From contig JAPEIS010000014.1 of assembly GCA_029531795.1 (NCBI GenBank), positions 1,674,001 through 1,738,000 on the forward strand: DNA of 64,000 nucleotides. The letters run 5' to 3'. The position numbers and the translations under genes are program-made. The stretch is from Sclerotinia nivalis (lineage: Eukaryota; Ascomycota; Leotiomycetes; Helotiales; Sclerotiniaceae). Shown piece by piece: positions 60,640 to 64,000 of this stretch. The notes under the pieces were generated by a model that was not told the DNA's origin, ran no database searches, and worked only from the letters and a program-made list of their open reading frames with translations. Within the stretch, counting starts at the first letter, position 1, and each line of letters opens with the position of its first letter.

Positions 60640-61560
60640 AAGACAAGCTATTTGCTTTCCTACTTCGTTATATAAATATATTTCCTTTATATCAAATATA
60701 GAATCATAAAATATAATTAATATTTGAAAAAGAACCTTTATATTTCAAAAATCGTTTTTTGTTCCCTTTCGAATTAAAAATAATTCGAAAATAAATCGAC
60801 GATAATTTTGTTAAAGATTTTATTCGGGAATCAAGATCACAAAGTATAGCCCTATTATTTCTAACAATCAAATCTAATAAAGGGATTCGTATCTATCAGA
60901 ATTATCGTAATTTGAACAATATTATTATTAAGAACCAATACCCTTTACCAATTGTTCGAGAAACTCTGAATACTTTTTGCAACACAAAAATCTATATCAA
61001 ATTAAATATTATTACTACTTTTAACAAATTAAATATTATTACTACTTTTAACAAACTTTATATTATAAAGAGTAACGAATAAAAAACTATTTTTATTATT
61101 CGATTTGAATTATTCGAATTATTAATTATACTTTTTAATCTTTACAATACATTAACATCATTTCAATACTATATTAATCATACTTTGTTTGACAAACTGA
61201 ATAAATACTACACTATATACCTCGATAACATTCTTATATATTCTAAAGATAAAAATCAACATCGAAAACATATTCACAATATAATCTAGAAACTATAAGA
61301 TACTGATTTATAAATCGATATTAATAAATACAAATTCGAAATAATTTCTACAAAATATTTAGACTTTATAATTACAATCGAAGATATAAAAATAAATCAA
61401 AATAAAGTATCAATTATTACCTTTTAAACACAATTAATATCTATTAAAGATTTACAACAATTCCTTAGCTTCGCGAATTTTTATCATCAATTTATAAAAG
61501 ACTTTTCAAAGATCTACTATCCTTTAAATGACCTTTTGCAAAAAGAAATAGATTGATAAT
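60640..61560 (+). pseudogene. G4 reverse transcriptase relic with duplicated motif A
   Basis: KIYIKLNIITTFNKLNIITTF contains motif A twice because of a 27-bp direct repeat (60998-61024, 61025-61051). In each copy the catalytic Asp is Asn. Further on FELFELLIILFNLYNTLTSF, YYTIYLDNILIYSKD (YLDD to YLDN) and QQFLSFANFYHQFIKDFS are readable. Confidence 0.82.
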
Positions 61561-62938
61561 AAAAAAACGATTATATAATAGTATTCGAGAATCTAAAGAA
61601 AACATTTACAATAATTCCAATACTTATCTATTTTAATTATAATAGAAAAACTATATTAGAAACAAATACTTCGGATTAAACTTCAAAAAAAATATTTTCT
61701 TAATATAACGACAACAACATTTTACAATCAATAATATATTTTTCTTCGAAACATTCGATTATTGAATATAATTATAAGATTTACAATAAAGAATTATTAA
61801 TTATTATTAAATCAATAAAGGAATGACGATCGGAATTACAAGAATTTCAATAGGAATTCGAAATCTTGATCGATTATAAAAATCTGGAATACTTTATAAT
61901 AACAAAAGCATTAAATCAATATCAAATATAATAATCAAAATTCTTATCTCAATACAACTTTCGAATTGTTTATCGATTAGGAATTAAAGCAATTCGACTA
62001 AATACTTTGAACCGTTGATAAAAAGATCGATCTGATAACTTTGATTTCAACGATGAACATTTAAAAAGCCAGAAGCATATCGTTTTATTTGTTGATAGAT
62101 TCGATATAAATCTATACAAAGAACTTACAGACGATCTTTTGTTAATTGTAACAGATTGGACAATATCATTTGAAAATAAGTTTATCGATGAATTCATTGA
62201 TACAATATATAATAGATCAGATATAACTAAACAATTAATATCAGCAATCGAAGATCTCTTTACAATCAAATGATCAAAAGAATTCAGAAAAACCTTACAA
62301 ATAATTATACAGGATTGTTGTATTTACAATAATAAAATCTACTATTATAAAAAACTATGGATTCTGTTTGATAATAAATTAAAAATACAAATTTTATACA
62401 GAATATATTCATCGAGCTTCGTTAACCACTCTGATCGTATAAAGATTATTGATTTAATCTCTAAAAGCTATTAATGGTTATAAATACATCAAAAAATAAA
62501 CGCTTATATTCAAATTTGTAAATTCTATATTCGAACAAAATCCCCAAAATCATTTTCCCCAGGATTCCTGAAATCGTTACCTATTCCTTTCCAATTATAA
62601 TCAGATATTTCAATCGATTACATTACATCTTTACTAAACTGTAAACACTATGATTCAATATACAAATATATATTAATAATTATTAATAAATTAACAAAAA
62701 TAAAGTATTTTATAAATACAAAATCTTTAACAATAGAAGAATTAATTAATACTTTCATCAATTATATTTATACATTACATAATCTTCCAGAAAATATCAT
62801 TTCAAATCGAAGAATATAATTCGTATCAAAATTCTGAATACAACTTTCTGAACAATTAAAAGTAGCTCTTAAACACAACTCAACGTTTTATCTACAAATA
62901 GATAATCAAACATCTGCAAAATATTTGAAACTCTATTA
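61560..62938 (+). pseudogene. G4 RNase H and integrase relic
   Basis: RNase H: ETNTSD followed by a stop, [27 protein letters not shown] and LIDYKNLEYFIITK. Integrase: QYNFRIVYRLGIKAIRLN after RNase H, zinc region near 62400-62530, then KSFTIEELINTFINYIYTLH-type sequence to about 62930. Stops are frequent. A 99-codon minus-strand frame at 62269-61970 is a shadow. Confidence 0.7.
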
Positions 62939-62989
62939 GTGATAATAGCTAGCTATTGTCTCTATTATTCTGTTTGTCTTAAAAATCGT

Positions 62990-63190
62990 AGATCGATTTT
63001 TTTGTCATTGTTATCCTATTATATAAGTTTATTGTCCCTGATATTACATCATATAAGTCTATTATCTCTATTGTCATATCATATAAATCTATTATCCTTA
63101 TTGTCATACTATATAAGTCTATTATCCCTATTATCCCTATTATCCCTGTTGTTCTGATATTGTCCCGATATTGTCCCGATATTATTCCGA
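62990..63190 (+). repeat. CT-rich minisatellite (TATTATCCC / ATATAAGTCTATTATC)
   Basis: Imperfect units of about 36 bp with CATATAAGTCTATTATCC, then short ATTATCCCT and ATATTGTCCCG units. It abuts the broken end of G4. Confidence 0.75.
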
Positions 63191-63414
63191 TGAAATTTTT
63201 TTTAAAAAAAAAAAGGAATTCGAATTATTTGAATATTATTTATTTCAATTGGATTATCATTTATTATTATTTATATTAACTATTATACTAATTATTATAT
63301 TAATTATTTACTTTATCGAATTTAATTTTTTTTAGAATCTCTCATCAATCACTTTACCATTGAACTATAGAATTGTTATTGTTTGATAACACCGAGTACG
63401 ATAAAAATGATTAT
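63191..63414. other. AT-rich spacer between minisatellites
   Basis: It holds an A-run at 63204-63213 and repeats of TATTATTTATATTA-type sequence; no gene is visible. Confidence 0.5.
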
Positions 63415-63663
63415 AATGAAAAGAATGAAAAGAATGAAAAGAATGAAAAGAATGAAAAGAATGAAAAGAATGAAAAGAATAAAAAGAATGAAAAGAATGA
63501 AAAGAATGAAAAGAATGAAAAGAATGAAAAGAATGAAAAGAATGAAAAGAATAAAAAGAATAAAAAGAACTTAAATAAAAAGAATGAAAAAAATAAAAAA
63601 AATAAAAAGAATAAAAAGAATGAAAAGAACAAAAAGAATAAAAAGAATGAAAAGAATGAAAAG
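63415..63663 (+). repeat. 9-bp minisatellite AATGAAAAG, about 28 units
   Basis: A nearly perfect array in its first 130 bp, then variants AATAAAAAG and AACAAAAAG. In frame it reads N-E-K repeats; open frames on both strands are artefacts. Purines are confined to the plus strand, so it is a homopurine/homopyrimidine tract of about 250 bp. Confidence 0.92.
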
Positions 63664-63669
63664 AAAATT

Positions 63670-64000
63670 ATTAATATATTATCACTATTATTCTGATTTT
63701 ATTCATATATAAAAATATATCATCATTATTATCCTGATTTTATTCATATATAAAAACCTATTATAGCTATTGTCAAGCTTTTGTCGAGGCTTTAAATCTA
63801 TTATAGCTATTGTCAAGCTTTTATTCATATATAAAAATATATTATCACTATTATCCTGATTTTATTCATATATAAAAATATATTATCACTATTATCCTGA
63901 TTTTATTCATACATAAAAACCTATTATAGCTATTGTCAAGCTTTTGTCGAGGCCTTAAACCTATTATAGCTATTGTCAAGCTTTTGTCGAGGCCTTAAAC
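63670..64000 (+). repeat. Composite satellite of two alternating units, continues past window
   Basis: Unit X (about 40 bp) is CTATTATAGCTATTGTCAAG plus CTTTTGTCGAGGCCTTAAAC; unit Y (about 41 bp) is TATATTATCACTATTATCCTG plus ATTTTATTCATATATAAAAA-type sequence. Their order is Y, Y, X, X-hybrid, Y, Y, X, X. Units of the same kind are very alike, so the array was recently homogenised. Confidence 0.85.

Larger units (their letters stand above)
60145..62938 (+). mobile_element. G4: internal fragment of a G-like chromovirus
   Basis: It follows G2 from the pol linker (AATATTTGTTAATTACAAG at about 60280 against G2 43010) through RT, RNase H and integrase to about 62935, where homology ends in a minisatellite. 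No LTR is present. It is more diverged from G1 and G2 than these are from each other, so it may be a sister family. Confidence 0.8.

Noticed and set aside
63373..63696. 107-codon open frame and a 73-codon antisense frame
   Set aside because: Both are pure translations of the AATGAAAAG minisatellite.
62990..64000. CRISPR-like regular repeats
   Set aside because: Units are contiguous or alternate without unique spacers and the genome is fungal; this is satellite DNA.

Overview
This window looks like an AT-rich, gene-free block of a filamentous ascomycete (Pezizomycotina) genome, made of nested retrotransposons that have decayed by C-to-T / G-to-A transitions in the style of repeat-induced point mutation (RIP). 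The grounds are: fungal-type Ty1/Copia and Ty3/Gypsy chromovirus polyproteins are recognisable in every part; their frames are broken mainly by stops at old Gln (CAA/CAG to TAA/TAG) and Trp codons; catalytic Asp has become Asn (RT motif YLDD reads YLNN or YLDN), His has become Tyr and Gly has become Ser; and short, less altered GC-richer islands survive in a few LTRs. I cannot name the species. I found no host gene, rRNA, tRNA or CRISPR array.

Layout. 1-6714: Copia family A copy on the minus strand (Copia-A1, cut by the window edge). 6715-7513 and 15202-about 15970: relic of a chromovirus (family D, copy D3) split by a complete plus-strand Copia-A2 at 7514-15196 (399-bp LTRs, TSD CTTTA). The two Copia-A copies lie head to head and form an imperfect palindrome of about 15 kb. 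15990-16187 is a short unexplained open stretch, and 16188-18000 is featureless AT-rich DNA. About 18000-21262 and 28238-30672: Copia family B, split in its integrase by chromovirus G1 (21263-28232, minus, 163-bp LTRs, TSD ATACC). 30822-30925: a 104-bp solo-LTR-like element (TSD ATAAT). About 31200-31560: chromodomain relic.

31787-48668: Gypsy element G3 (plus, 134-bp LTRs, TSD AATAC). It carries a Tc1/mariner element (32138-33461), a solo G-family LTR (35975-36137, TSD TAAAG) and a complete second G copy, G2 (40148-46886, TSD AGAAG/AAAAG), inside its integrase. About 48700-49677: 3' end of a third Copia-A. 49834-55761: a 43-bp tandem repeat split by chromovirus D1 (49881-55674, minus, 237-bp LTRs, TSD CAATA).

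55936-56140: a 9-bp minisatellite. 56454-58308: a pogo/Fot1-type DNA transposon with 40-bp TIRs and a nearly intact DDD transposase, the only gene-quality coding sequence here. 58787-58999: a GC-rich, almost unmutated LTR. 59000-60144: 3' end of a chromovirus D copy (D2). 60145-62938: a G-like fragment (G4). 62990-64000: minisatellites.

The genes do not form a pathway. What the window records is an order of insertion: D3, Copia-B and G3 are older hosts; Copia-A2, G1, G2, M1 and the solo LTR came later; the pogo element and the GC-rich LTR appear youngest or have escaped mutation. I found no convincing new defence or metabolic system. The items most worth a second look are the pogo transposase with an in-frame TGA before a still-open acidic tail, the conserved leader repeats and LTR hairpin of family G, the LTR terminus shared by unrelated retroelements, and the unexplained 65-codon open stretch.
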